This document shows positions 26,601 through 37,259 of a DNA stretch of 64,000 nucleotides, in pieces. Positions within the stretch are counted from its first letter, which is position 1, and each line of letters starts with the position of its first letter. The DNA is taken from positions 4,321,501 through 4,385,500 of the forward strand of contig CM076147.1 of NCBI GenBank assembly GCA_038025085.1, read 5' to 3'. The translations under genes and the position numbers were made by a program. The notes under the pieces are model-generated. The model was given only the letters and a program-made list of their open reading frames with translations, was not told the origin of the DNA and searched no databases. The stretch comes from Tetragonia tetragonoides. Its lineage: Eukaryota; Streptophyta; Magnoliopsida; Caryophyllales; Aizoaceae.

Positions 26601-28480
26601 CGACGTGGAATTTGACCGCCAGGTATGCTTTAGTTATCACATTTTTTTTTGAATTTTTATAAATAAGAGCCTAAAGATTTAGAGAGTATGTGTTCACCAC
26701 TAGCATTTGAAGCTCATCTACTAGACAAAACAAGATATTTTCTTGTGGATGAGTCCTTACGCCAGAGCTTCAAGCAATCCCTCCATTGTTTTCGTGCTAT
26801 CTTTTCCTGAGGGGCATGAGACAGAGGAAGGGAATCAATTTCTAGTTTGTCCAAAAGTTTTCTGACGCGACGCTGTCAGTTTTCTGAGTTGTGAACTTGT
26901 GATGGTTCAGTCCAGTAGCTGAAAACCTACCTATGTAATCTTCGAGTGGATCCTTTAGCCAAGCCAACAACCTTCTGTCTTTTTTCATTTTCTCTATCCT
27001 TTTTTTTTGTGTGTGTGTGGGGGGGGGGGGGGTTTACTGGGGGAAATTTTGTATCCATACTTTAGAAAAAATTGTAATGCTCATCACATTAAGCATTTAA
27101 TCCTATTACCTGATATCCCTGCCTCCAAAAATAAAAATAAAAATTTTTATCACCGAAAAGACATTAAAGAAAAAAAATCAATGAGGAAACGAGGGAGGAA
27201 AATCTAGGGAACGAATAATAGAAAGAAAAATATAAAGCATCTACCAAGTCATTAAATTTGGGTGTCCAGTACATGAATGGATGGCCTTATAACATTAATA
27301 AAATGCTATGGGTAACGTAAGTTCTAAACTTAAATGAGGAAAAAAGAAATAGAAGGAAGTTGTGACAAATCGAATATTGTCTCTGTAAAAATTATAGTAC
27401 CCGCGAAAAGAAGCTATCAAAAAAAATGCATGAAGTTCTCAAAAAATGGAAGCCAGACCTTCTAGGATTGGTAAAAATTATCAAGCTTATATCTACGGTA
27501 GCACTAATGCTTGTTTGTTTGCATGATTACACTCACAATTTGTATATATTTATTAAGTGGGATAAGAGGGAAGAACACCAAACAAAGGGAAAAAGCAACA
27601 AGAGAGGCCCTGTTGTGCCCCTGCCCCTGGCTCTGTCCATGGGTGGATTCGAATTTTGCTTGCTGCAAATTAATCAGATTTTGACATTGTCTAGAGAGAC
27701 AAGTATGAGCTTAAGTGTCCTAACCTAAACCATGAATGGTTATGGAAGGTTGGTAACTAGGATACGGAGTATCTGAATGGAGTTTAAATCTCCTTTCGTT
27801 TTTTTTTGTCCTTGAAAAAGGTTAATTCCATTGAAAATCCTGAGGGGGTAGCTCAGTTGGTTAGACCTCTGAGCTCAGTAAATGATTTATGTGCCATAAT
27901 ACATATCTTCCAAGCCAAAACAGATTCCTCTTTAAAATCCTTGTGGTTGGGTAAGTTCGGATAGGGTTAAACATAGTGTAGAGAAAGACAAATAGATATT
28001 GTTAATATTTTAGGCCAGATTTGAAGGGATCTATTGTGGATCTCAAGCCAGATTTGAAGGAATATGTTGTGGGTGTTATATCGTTCAATCTGATTCCTTT
28101 TTTATTTTATTTTTATATTTAATTGTTGCCGTTGCAGTTCAATATCTATTGTATTACAATTCACAAAGGACCTACTTCCCCCCAGACCCCAGTTGTCTAT
28201 TCTGTTGTAGATTGTAGTTTGACGAGTAGTTGCAAATTCTGCAATGTTCATTTCTATTACTCTTTGTTTTTATTTGGTTGTGTATACTGTGTGTATACAG
28301 GAGTTGCGGAGACTTGTCCGGAAAGTCCACTATGTGCTAGAGCGCCAAAGTAGCAATGAAGAAGACACAAGTGCTGAATTGACGGCTGCTAAAAAGACAC
28401 TTAACCAATTCCTCTGTTCTCTGGCAAAACGCGTGTCTGTGTCAAATACCCAGAATGTAACGATCTTTAACTCTTGCTGA
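17644..28480 (+). CDS. DarP/YjgA-like (DUF615) ribosome-assembly protein, six exons
   Basis: Exons by splice signals and frame: 17644-17990, 18133-18181, 18302-18353, 18763-18932, 26509-26622, 28301-28480, giving 303 residues. All introns are GT-AG and the frame stays open across every junction. Residues 1-25 (Met, Arg-rich, no acids) look like an organelle targeting peptide, mitochondrial or plastid. The DUF615 core begins near residue 80: KRDARRAVRWGMELASF, QIKRILK, EVFEALMLVK, then GKRRQFNYIGKLLRD (about 141-155), the signature of bacterial YjgA/DarP, which binds the pre-50S subunit. An acidic linker (about 185-206) separates it from a C-terminal helical part with ELRRLVRKVHYVLE and KKTLNQFLCSL that matches the family's end. 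Bacterial members are about 180 residues. A role in organelle large-subunit assembly is inference. The last few residues (after VSNTQ) could change if another intron exists. Confidence 0.88.
20320..20544 (-). pseudogene. Copia reverse-transcriptase N-terminal scrap
   Basis: The minus-strand peptide contains EPACYSQAQDNKDWVIAINK, close to the 'EPxxYxQAxxxxxWxxAMxKE' block that opens Copia reverse transcriptases. The following residues no longer match the family, so it is a decayed scrap. No LTRs could be tied to it. Confidence 0.5.
22428..22536 (-). mobile_element. SINE-like fragment (Au-type words)
   Basis: Read on the minus strand it contains GGTAAGGCTGCGTACAACCG followed by a CCTGCCTAGGCGGGAG segment, and upstream GGAAACAACCTCTCTGTGAG. 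These are in the order found in plant Au-type SINEs. No clean tRNA-like head or target duplication was seen, so it is a fragment. Confidence 0.5.
23021..23570 (+). mobile_element. 5'-truncated LINE with 17-bp TSD
   Basis: ATAACCGATATTCCTGC is present at 23004-23020 and again at 23571-23587, exactly flanking the insert, and the insert ends in an A9 tail. It encodes only the last part of a LINE protein (to the TAG at 23474-23476). This is the zinc-binding region with CVMCRQDGESCLHLFVMC (Cys-x2-Cys ... His-x4-Cys), then LWRCACVAILWCTWLERNSR and IFSDAGKSID, blocks typical of plant zf-RVT domains. The frame is open but enters without its own start, so it is a dead copy. It sits in intron 4 in the host gene's sense orientation. 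Confidence 0.93.
24242..25896 (+). mobile_element. Young non-autonomous LTR element with one ORF, TSD GGCCT
   Basis: LTRs 24242-24567 and 25570-25896 begin TGATGCGGATGA and end TTCGCCATCA. By eye they differ at about three bases and one indel, so the insertion is recent. GGCCT flanks both ends (24237-24241, 25897-25901). TGGTATCAGAGC (24571-24582), the initiator-Met tRNA primer site, follows the 5' LTR, and a purine tract AAGAGGGGGAGAA precedes the 3' LTR. The internal region is only about 1 kb and has no protease, integrase, reverse transcriptase or RNase H, so the element depends on a partner. It lies in sense orientation inside intron 4 of the DarP-like gene. Confidence 0.95.
24819..25697 (+). 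CDS. Unrecognised protein of the small LTR element
   Basis: From the ATG at 24819 the frame is open for 292 residues. The first part (MDASYWDEFYTFQFLVYRLK ... YYGVPFRFITRPFFELEHE) is aromatic-rich. Residues about 85-130 are charged and probably helical or coiled-coil (VERFEEFKASLEELKSLMAK), followed by a Glu/Gln/Thr-rich stretch. The last 40 or so residues are read from the purine tract and the 3' LTR, so the biological end may be earlier. I see no zinc knuckle, no Retrotrans_gag block and no catalytic motif. It occupies the gag position, so a gag-like structural protein or a captured fragment is possible; function unknown. The intact frame fits the young age of the insertion. Confidence 0.5.
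   Translation: MDASYWDEFYTFQFLVYRLKKHLGLSSTQGIIGPCPTNYFGDYQLSHYSFYDGVTRGYYGVPFRFITRPFFELEHETYEQVKENFHLFKHEQHLRKSKEGESRLVERFEEFKASLEELKSLMAKRREDDAPEEVENSTGATVAVAVQEEGTQENEQQLIHHTTQEEDTDQNELDTSEVFEKTITDKSPIPRVEEYIFQTGSFVGSPPIASIFAPYILVTPPSCFEWRVAMWPLILLHFKTRGRVFSKRGRMMRMTRKGNKRFKMNGMYLLVLGNNCIFDSLLFSDLFEGVFY
26623..28300 (+). other. Intron 5 of the DarP-like gene
   Basis: From CAG|GTATGC to GTATACAG|GAG. It contains a poly(G) run (about 27017-27032) and at 27843-27875 a tRNA-like head, GGGGGTAGCTCAGTTGGTTA, with a good box A but no box B or cloverleaf, so not a tRNA gene. Confidence 0.75.
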
Positions 28481-31400
28481 TTTATTCTCTCAAGTCTTCT
28501 GGATTATTATAAAGTGTGATTTTTTTGGTCTGCAGATTTTAGAGTCAGATTTTCTCGTGATATGATACTGAGCCTCATTGGAGCACAAAGTAGCAGCTGC
28601 TGAAAAGTTATATGAAGTTCTGTACAAATTACTGAAGGAGCAATGAAAATTGTTCATTAAGGCAAGATTCTCTAACTCTTGCTGTGCTTAATATGGTGTT
28701 TTTTGACATATATGGTGTTTTAGTTATATTCCCCTCCAATCTCTCATTGCAAATGAAACAGAAAACAGAAAAAACCAGTTGAGGGAATAGAAAAGCTCTA
28801 TTCTGCATCAATTTTATCTATCTACAGAGAATTTGTCCTTCTTGGCTTCTAGAGAGATCTGTTATACTTTATCTAGAGCCTTTAGTCGATCCTTAGATTA
28901 TCTCTACATGTCGTTTGATACTTAGTTAAGGTACATTTGTCCTAGTTTTCAGGAGTTTCAGCTTCTCCCATGTCACTGTCTTATTTACCAAGCTCAAGAG
29001 TAGAAGAGCGTATAGGAGAAAAGGCCGGCTCGCTTCAATTTTGTGTTTGGCCTAGTTTCTAGGATTTTCAGTGTGTTCCTCATTCACTTCCTCCATCTCC
29101 AGTTGCTAGTAAACTAAAATGGGGTTGATAATCTACGGGTATGTGTTTGGCCTAGCTTTCTAGGATTTTCAGTGTGTCCCTCTTACATCCGGTAGCAGTA
29201 ATTCTGATGATGCAGTATTGCACATTGCTATATATTCAGGTTGGTAACAAGGAAATAGCTCTGGTCCTGCTGAATCTTGTTTCTTCGCAGTCTGGATTAC
29301 TGTTCCTTGCAAAACTTCAACTGAAAGGCTGTCTGAATTCATCAGTTCGGGGATGAATTGACGAAATGTACTACTAATTCTTTTTTTTTGAACAATAAAG
29401 AGTGACATTTTTGGGAGTCATTTATATTAGTTGATTGCTGGAGGTTATTTTTGATGCTCCAGATTAGGATGCTTTTGGATATGTAATATATTCGTAGACC
29501 TTGTATATCTTCAGTTTGATTTAGAATCAGATGTCAAGCTAATAACGAATCCCTCCTCCCCCATGTATATGAGCGCGTTAGTGGTCAAAACGCCGCCATC
29601 ATATTTGTGCAGGTGATACATACGTGCAGATGAGTTCAATATACAGGGCCAAAGCTGTAGCATTAACGTTAAAGGAACATATAAGAATCCCTCAAGCAAA
29701 AACCTGCCGAGATGAGTTCAATTAGTCATATGGAGTATATAATATGTAATCTCCTTATCCTAATTGTTTTAGTGTCCCGTCTTTTTGCACTATAGCTTTC
29801 TTTGTTGCATCAGCTGACGTTTTCTGACATTGCCTTGTTCTGTTACCTGGTGCCAACCTTGCTTAAAATATGATTCCTTTTCCGTCGAAGGATTTGAGAG
29901 GTAAGGTATCTTTCCTAATCCGTCACCATGATATTGATTTGTTTTCCCACTACAAATAATATCAATTTTTGTGTGATATTCATTTAATTTTTAGTTATTT
30001 GTTGTAGGAGTAATAAGATAGATGATGGGGTCTTATTGTTACATGTACTTTACTAACTAAGCTAGTTGATGTACCATTATGTGAGTATAATTTACATTGT
30101 GACATGATGATTATGCGTTGCTGTCCTCCCATGGGGGCTAACTTGTAAGGCTGATCAAACTATAGAGGCACGAACATTGAAAAACTCGGAACGGTTAAAA
30201 TTGTGTTCTTTTTCATTGAACTTAATTGAATAGTAATATGTGAGAGAGAGTAGATTATTGTACTGAACTGAACACTATTAAAATTAACCACTTACAGAGT
30301 AAGTGGAGAAGTACACATTGCTAACCCTAAATGTCATTTACAGAGGGTTAAAGTTTAGTGTAAAGTTTAATATGATGGCCAATTATGTGTTGTGTCTAAC
30401 ACGATACCTATTTGGGATATCAGTACTTATTGATGCAATGCAATATGTTATTGTCGCTCCATAATGGTGGAACATTGCGGTGTAAGGTGATGAGATCATC
30501 TTCCCAATCAAATAGAGATTTTGCTTTCTAGTGGTCGACCAAGTAGTAGCACATTCTATCTTCTTACGATGTAGAGTGGTCTTAGAATAATCGGGTGATG
30601 ACTAATGAACATTGATAACAAACAAATTGATGTCCAATGCATTTTTATACGACACGCATGATTTAGATTACGCTTCAATGTGAAATCTTTTTAGGACTAC
30701 ATTTTGGCAGAAATTTCTATATTTTTGAGCCAATCTTGTGTGAGACCAACTCACAGAAAAATAGGGTTATTATTCACAAATCCAAGGGTCACTTACTATG
30801 AGACGTAAACCTTGTTGCACTAAAAAGTAGAAAGTACCATCATTTTACCAAAAGTTAGAGTAAGATCGTGTCAAACAAGTTTTGTGCTTCTTATACACTA
30901 GTATGATTTTTCGTACCTTAATTTTGCCACGAGAATAATATCATACGAGTATATCATACTTGTATTTCCTTATTATATTTCAACATGTGGTGGTTGTTGT
31001 TTTGGCATCGTAGAGTCATACTAATAACCATTAATGACCGACTTTCTTGCCTTTTAAAAAAATAATATAATCAACGTATACCGATTGTTCTTCTCATTTC
31101 TCTTTTGTTCCTATTTGCCGCCATGATGACCTCATTATATTTTTCTTTGTTTTTTCCCATGATGGAGATCGGACTGATCTTATTCTTATTTGTGCGCAAA
31201 AATTTACTTGATTTTCATCCTTTGAGTACATGCATGGATCAATTAGAACATGTTGCCCTTTCATGGTCCAAGACGGAGTGCACAGTCCTTTCAAAAGGGG
31301 TCATATTCTTTGGGTCATCTTGATTCTTGATGACATGTTTGACAATATGCATGTTTTTCATTTGTTTTTCTTTTTCCCCTTCTTTTTGGCCCTACTTGAT

Positions 31401-31537
31401 GGGGTTGAAATTTGGCAGTCGTTTTCTGCTAAAAATTATGAGGCCAGCTGTTCAAAATTAACTTTCGTTTTCCCTTAGAAACATAATGATAATGAAAAGA
31501 AAGGTTCATAAGTTCATGACATTCATTTTTGGGTTGT
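28481..31537. other. 3' flank and intergenic DNA
   Basis: The first few hundred bases probably hold the 3' UTR of the DarP-like gene. A block GTTTGGCCTAG(T/C)TTTCTAGG is present twice (about 29045 and 29148). No other gene or element recognised. Confidence 0.5.
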
Positions 31538-31943
31538 TGATTAGGGGCCTGTAAATGATCCCCATGTGGCCACACAACACAGGCCCAACAAGACATGTCA
31601 AGTGAAGGGCCCAACCACTATGACCTAGAGACAAACAACACTTGCCTATAAATACCAAGGGAGAGCACAAAGGTAAGAGACTCATCTCTACACACCATAT
31701 ACCCTACTCATCCCCAAGATATCTAACTTCACCATTGGAGGGGGGATTCCTCACCCACCCCCGAGGGTAGTCTGATCTGTCTTGCAGGTGACGTGGAGGG
31801 ACCTACCGAGATGGACCCACCGGCATTGCTGACTGCAGCCCACCGAAACATTTGGTGAACCCGACATGAACTTTGCCTACGTGTGGGAATGTCCGGACAG
31901 GAAACGAAGGGGTTACCCCATGGGGTACTGGTGGAACCTTTGA

Positions 31944-33050
31944 ATGAGGATGGCTCAACACCCTCCGAAAAATCGACAGAGGCGGAAGGAAGCGGCTGCA
32001 GAAGACCGCAACCAAGAAACACGACCGCGATCGACTTTGCGATCCCAGCTGCGGCCACCCCCCACCCAGAAGACTGCAGCCCAAGCGGCGGCCGAAAGAG
32101 AGACCCAAATAACAGCCCTGAAAGAAGCGTTAGCAATCCTGGAAGGTGGGACACCACAAGTACAAGATGGCTCTGCAGGCGTCGTGACAGAGGTCATTAA
32201 AAGAAAGGACGAGGTCGTGAGAAAACTGGAGATGTCCGAAGAGGATGAAGAGGAGAGGCCGATAGTGAAACAAAAAAACACTACGAGTCGACTCCCGAAT
32301 CATCAAGGCCAACTCAACAAGGGGCAAGGGCCGAGGAATATGCAGACAAGCCCGTTGGCAGCTGCAGTAAAAAGAAGAAGAGAGGAGTTGGAGGAACTCC
32401 TCGAGGCCGAAAAGGCTTGGGAAAGAGGTGATTGGAAAGACCAAGAACAACCACCGAATGCCGGAGTAACAGAGGAAGCAAGGCCCACCCCGGAAAGGCG
32501 GCAAGCAAAGTCCAGAGCCATGGTCCTCAAATTCCCTATAAATTCCCATTCACAGCCACCGTGTTGGCAGCTCCACTTCCAAAAAACCTTAAAAGTCCCT
32601 GACCTCTCATATAACGGATCGAAAGACCCCAACGACCACATCAGCAACTTCAAGTCAAAGATGTGGCTGAATGAGGCAGATGATGGAGCATGGTGTAAAG
32701 TCTTTCCAGCCACCCTAGAGGGTACAGCTCTAGAGTGGTTCAATAACTTACCTTCGGAGTCCATATCCAGCTTTAACGAACTGTCAGACTTGCTGACAGA
32801 ACGATTTATAAGTAGCAAAAAGAGGGAGAGGATCTCGATGGAATTAATGGAGGTTAAACAGGGCAAAAGCGAAAGTCTCAAGGATTTCCTTGGAAGGTTC
32901 AACACGGAAGCTGAAAGCATACCCAACATCCAACAAGAGGTAGCGGTGTTTGCTCTAATGAACGGGCTAGAGGAAGGAGAATACAGAGGAGCCCTTGCAA
33001 AAAGGATGCCTGCAACCTTGGGAAAGGCGATGGCAAAGGTAGCAGGATAA
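31944..33050 (+). CDS. Gypsy-type gag protein (Retrotrans_gag)
   Basis: A 368-residue frame from the ATG at 31944. Gag forms the particle in which reverse transcription occurs. Residues 1-190 are basic and charged, including a Glu/Lys-rich helical part (RRREELEELLEAEKAWE). From about residue 205 the gag core is clear: KVPDLSYNGSKDPNDHISNF, WCKVFPATLEGTALEWFNNL, LTERFISSKK, LMEVKQGKSESLKDFLGRFN. The frame stops at TAA 33048-33050, but the same frame continues as IQKEEFDRI, a typical continuation, so the stop is probably a mutation. A displaced NKWCEYHEEHGHTMD (about 33325-33370) is what remains of the Cys/His stretch that normally follows. The frame is long, yet the particle may lack its C-terminus. 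Confidence 0.85.
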   Translation: MRMAQHPPKNRQRRKEAAAEDRNQETRPRSTLRSQLRPPPTQKTAAQAAAERETQITALKEALAILEGGTPQVQDGSAGVVTEVIKRKDEVVRKLEMSEEDEEERPIVKQKNTTSRLPNHQGQLNKGQGPRNMQTSPLAAAVKRRREELEELLEAEKAWERGDWKDQEQPPNAGVTEEARPTPERRQAKSRAMVLKFPINSHSQPPCWQLHFQKTLKVPDLSYNGSKDPNDHISNFKSKMWLNEADDGAWCKVFPATLEGTALEWFNNLPSESISSFNELSDLLTERFISSKKRERISMELMEVKQGKSESLKDFLGRFNTEAESIPNIQQEVAVFALMNGLEEGEYRGALAKRMPATLGKAMAKVAG

Positions 33051-33429
33051 ATCCAAAAAGAAGAATTTGACCGTATCGCGGGAAAGCTATAACAAATAGA
33101 GAGTCACCCCGGCCGCGGCCAAGGCAGTGGTGGTCCAGACCGCCATCCTAGACGGGGTCATAAACAATGGAAGCTCGAGAGGCTAAAACAGAGAAATACT
33201 CAGTTCGAGCACTATGCACCACTTACAGAGAACAAGGTTACCATATTCGCCACACACTGAAGGGAACCGTTCTGGACAAAGTCGAGAATGCTCCAAACAT
33301 CAAAAGTTGAGAGAGACCGCAACAAATGGTGCGAGTATCACGAAGAACATGGTCACACAATGGATCTAGGAGATCTCCTTCAGGCTTATATCTCGTATTG
33401 CTAAGCCGCGGCCGCGAGGCTGATTACGG

Positions 33430-34445
33430 CGAAACAATGATGTTGCCTTAACAATTGATGTTGAACATAACACGGTCATTGCCGCAATCAAAGACGACCA
33501 AGGTCGCACATAAGACGGTCAAGGCCGCGATTAAAGAAGACCAATGTCGCATATAAGACGGCCAAGGCCGCGATTAAAGACGACCAATGTCGCATGTAAG
33601 ACGTCTAAGGTCGCGGTTAAAGACGACCATGGTCGCGGTTAAAGACGACCAATGTCGCATATAAGACGGCCATGGCCGCGATTAAAGACGACAAAGGTCG
33701 CATGTAAGACGGCCATGACCGCGATTAAAGACGACCAAGGTCGCATGTAAGACGGCAAAGGCCGCGTTTAAAGACGACCAAGGTTGCATGTAAGACGGTC
33801 AAGGCTGCGATTAAAGACGACCAAAGCCGCGATTAAAGACGACCAAAGCCGCGATTAAAGACGACCAAGGTCGCATGTAAGACGGTCAAGGCCGCGATTA
33901 AAGGCGACCAAGATGGCATATAAGACGGCCAATGCCGCGATTAAAGATGATCAAGGTCGCATGTAAGACGGCCAAGGTCACGATTAAAGACGACCATTGT
34001 CGTGGTTAAAGACGACCAAGGACGCGTATAAGACTACCAAGGCCGCGACTGAAGACAACTAAGGTCGCGTATAAGACGACCAAGGCCGCAATCAAAGACC
34101 AAGGTCGTGTATGAGATAGTCAAGGTCGCGATTCAAGACGACCAAGGTCGCGTATAAGACAGCCAATGTCGCATATAAGACGGCCAAGGCCGCGTATAAG
34201 ACGGCCAAGGTCGTGATTAAAGACGAGTTAGGTCACATATAAGATGGCCAAGGCCGCGATTCAAGACGACCAAGGTCACGTATCAGACGGCTAAAATCGC
34301 GTATAAGACGGTCAAGGCCGCAACTAAGGACGACCAAAATCGCGTATAAGACGGTCAAGGCCGCAACTAAAGACGACCAAAATCGCGTATAAGACGGTCA
34401 AGGCCGCGATCAAACACGACCAAGGTCGCATATAAGAAGGCCAAG
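33430..34445 (+). repeat. 43-bp tandem repeat, block 1
   Basis: The unit is made of two related halves: AAGACGACCAAGGTCGCATA (+TA, about 22 bp) and AGACGGCCAAGGCCGCGATT (+A, about 21 bp). I count about 23 units with substitutions and a few missing halves. The period is not a multiple of three and units contain in-frame stops, so the array is not coding. Each half has a central dyad, GACC-AA-GGTC or GGCC-AA-GGCC. A possible seed, GGCCGCGGCCAAGGCAG, lies upstream at about 33111. Confidence 0.97.
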
Positions 34446-35276
34446 ACTGTGATTGTGTGGCAACTAAGGTCGTATGAAATGGTCAAAGCAAGGTACGAAG
34501 ATGATAACTATGACAAAAATGTCAGGATGATACAACAAAAGAACATAGCTAAGCTAAAAGTGATGAAAAAAAAAAAACCACGACATGTCTGAGGAACACA
34601 ACGTAACACAAAAACAAAGGTGACATGCAATAATCATATGAGACAGACGCAACCATAACCTCCTCAATCTAAACACAAGCAGCGAGGGGGGATAAATGCA
34701 CCCAACGCGGAGAAGCAAGGGGAGAGTGGTCTCGCGCGCACCCAGCCTGGACACCACAGATCGGGGAGATTTCCCAGGCTTTGAGCCTCAGCAACCCTAA
34801 ATGCGTAAATAACATAATCCTAGTTACCTTGATGATATTGTGTTAAGAAAATGGCCATGAGTAGAAACCAAAGCCCTTTACTAGGCGCATTCCTAATCCG
34901 CACGACGATGCGAATCCCAGGCGCGAAAATCAGTGAACTCCGCCTGGGCGGCAGCCAACCGGGTCTCAACATTCAACATCCTTTCATTATAGCGCGACAC
35001 TACTTATAGGGACAAGGAGGGTAGACCCTAGGGGCAAAACCCGAACGTTATGGGGCCCTACAAATATTATCGGGCCCTACACATAGTGCGTATAGAAAAC
35101 ACAACGAGAGGTACGACCCATTTATGATATGGATAGTGGTTGGGCCCAACACATTCCAGACGTCACCAAATTATAAACGGTCACCGCCGCAGAAACACAT
35201 GTCAAATGTGAAGGTGGACAAAAGGAAACGTAAAAGGAAACACCATCAAATTATAAACGGTCACTGCCACGGAAAC
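34446..35276 (+). other. Unique spacer between repeat blocks 1 and 2
   Basis: No coding seen. A short word ATTATAAACGGTCAC is present twice (about 35171 and 35251), the second copy running straight into repeat block 2. Confidence 0.7.
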
Positions 35277-35462
35277 TAAGACGGCCAAGGCCGCGATTAA
35301 AGACGATCAATGTCGCATGTAACACGGTCAAACCCGCATTTAAAGACGACCAAGTCGCATGTAAGATGGTCAAGGACGCGATTAAAGACGACCAAGGTCG
35401 CATATAAGACGGCCAAGGCCGCAATTAAAGACGACCAAGGTCGCATTTAAGACGGCCAAGGA
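35277..35462 (+). repeat. 43-bp tandem repeat, block 2
   Basis: About four units of the same 43-bp repeat, including GGCCAAGGCCGCGATTAAAG, inside otherwise unique element sequence. Confidence 0.95.
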
Positions 35463-35789
35463 AACACAAAACACTTGAAAAGTACCTTACACACTGCGGT
35501 CATACAAGTGCCACCATAATACTACAAAGACTTTAAATACACAGCGAGATATCAATTGCCAACCGTACAAAAACTACCAACACGCGCGACCAAAACCGGA
35601 AAAGGAATAGGGAGAAATTGGTGAAAAGAGCACCACTAAAGGCTGCTAAATAAGACGCCAGAAAACAAAACAAATACCACAACCCCCCTACAAAAGGGTG
35701 AAGTTGACCGCGAAACCTGCTAATCGATAGCTTCAAGGGGAGACACAGTCGCGTCCATCTGTGCAACCGGAGAAACTGCCTGCTTAAGA

Positions 35790-36111
35790 CTTGGTTGTAG
35801 ATAGTTCGGCCTTACCCCACTATCATAAGCAGCAACAACAGCTGACCAATCAAAGACCGGCTGAACGGAACAGACGCAAACCATTCCTCACCATTCTTAT
35901 AACCCTCGATCGCGGCTTGGGTTGCCAACTCTAAGTCCCTCTACTTATGGTCCAGTTCCAGCTACACACTGAAAACCCGTGACTGCAAGCTCTCAACCTC
36001 AGATTGTGCAGCAGCAAGGGACAACCCTTGTTGAGCATGCAACTTCGAAAAATCAGCCAAATATTTCGCAGTTAGTCCCTCTCGGCTGCAACTGAGGCAA
36101 CCTCAGCCCTG
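35790..36111 (-). pseudogene. Degenerate antisense ORF fragment of the Gypsy-like element
   Basis: On the minus strand a frame reads KYLADFSKLHAQQGLSLAAA, QSEVESLQSRVF, then after stops RDLELATQAAIEGYKNGEEW. The first part has coiled-coil character. It contains several stops. Antisense frames downstream of pol are known for some Tat-lineage Gypsy elements; homology to those is inference. Repeat block 3 adjoins its upstream (N-terminal) side. Confidence 0.4.
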
Positions 36112-36640
36112 ACCGCGATCGCGTATAAGACGGCCAAGGCCGCGGTTAAAGACGACCAAGGTTGCATATAAACGGCCAAGGCCGCGATCAAAGACGACCA
36201 AGCATTTAAGACTGGCCAGGACCGCGATTAAAGACGACCAATATCGCATTTAAGACGGCCAAGGCCGCGATCAAAGACGACCAAGGTCGCATATAAGACG
36301 GCCAAGGCCACGATCAAAGACGATCAAGGTTGCATTTAAGACGGCCAACGCCGCGATCAAAGACGACCAAGGTCGCGTATCAAACGCCCAAGGCCGCGAT
36401 CAAAGACGACTAAGGTCGCGTATAAGATGGCCAAGGCCGCGGTTAAAAACGACCAATGTTGCATATAAGACGGCCAAGGCCTCGATTAAAGACGACCAAT
36501 GACGCATTTAAGAAGGTCAGGATCGCGATTAAAGACGACCAAGGTCGCATTTAAGACGGCCAAGGCCGCGATCAAAGACGGCCAAGGTCGCATATAAGAC
36601 GGCCATGGCCGCGATCAAAGACAATCAAGGTCATATATTG
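36112..36640 (+). repeat. 43-bp tandem repeat, block 3
   Basis: About twelve units of the same repeat. On the minus strand it separates two antisense coding remnants (36644-36850 and 35790-36111). Confidence 0.96.
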
Positions 36641-36643
36641 AAA

Positions 36644-36850
36644 TCAGCCAACTAGTTGCTCCTTTACATACAAAGCCCGCGACTTATCAATGGAAAATAG
36701 ATGACCAAAGCAGTCGGAGAGGTTGCGACCATCAGAGGATGTCTTCCCGCCACCAGAAGGTTTAACTACCCGTCTAGGAAGGACGTCATCACCACCACCT
36801 CGCTTCCAGTTGGAAGTTATCTCCTTGTCAGGAGAAGAAGGAGAAACCAA
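36644..36850 (-). pseudogene. N-terminal antisense ORF fragment
   Basis: A 68-residue minus-strand frame, MVSPSSPDKEITSNWKRGGG onward to DCFGHLFSIDKSRALYVKEQ, stops at the edge of repeat block 3. It has no domain I can name. Its position and strand fit the start of the antisense frame whose later part lies beyond the block. Confidence 0.35.
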
Positions 36851-37089
36851 ACCCGGCCAGAGTCCATCTAGCTAAACGAAGCAGCAGACAGGGATGAGCG
36901 CCTCCGAAACCGCCAGATAGCATTCGGTTGAAAGATAAGGATGGAAGAGTGGGGAGAAAGAGAAATTAAAAGATCACCAACTAAAGACAAGGGAAAGCGT
37001 GAAGTAATAAACACCTAGGCCCACTGAGGACACGCCTGTCAACATGACATCAGCCAACGCCACAAAAAGCGCAATCTTCCTTAAGTTCT

Positions 37090-37259
37090 TAAACCTGTCC
37101 GCTTCAGCCAGGCTTGAAACTTGGGGACTAATGATTGGGAGCCTGTAAATGACCCACGTGGCTATACGGCGTGGGCTCTATAAGCCAACATAAGACACAC
37201 TACCTTGCTTAAGTTCCTAAACCTGTCCGCTTCTGCCAGGCTTGAAACTCGGGGACTAA
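37090..37259 (+). repeat. Duplicated internal/3' LTR junction
   Basis: CCTGTCCGCTTC(A/T)GCCAGG, then GGGGACTAATGATTGGG, occurs at about 37095-37140 and again at about 37215-37268, about 120 bp apart. The first copy carries the purine tract and a short piece of LTR start before the true 3' LTR begins. Confidence 0.85.

Noticed and set aside
31729..32200. Long minus-strand frames opposite the Gypsy LTR and gag
   Set aside because: Shadows of the LTR and gag in other frames; no domain.
33430..36640. CRISPR-like array
   Set aside because: Repeats are directly adjoining with no unique spacers, lie inside an LTR element and in plant DNA; no cas genes.
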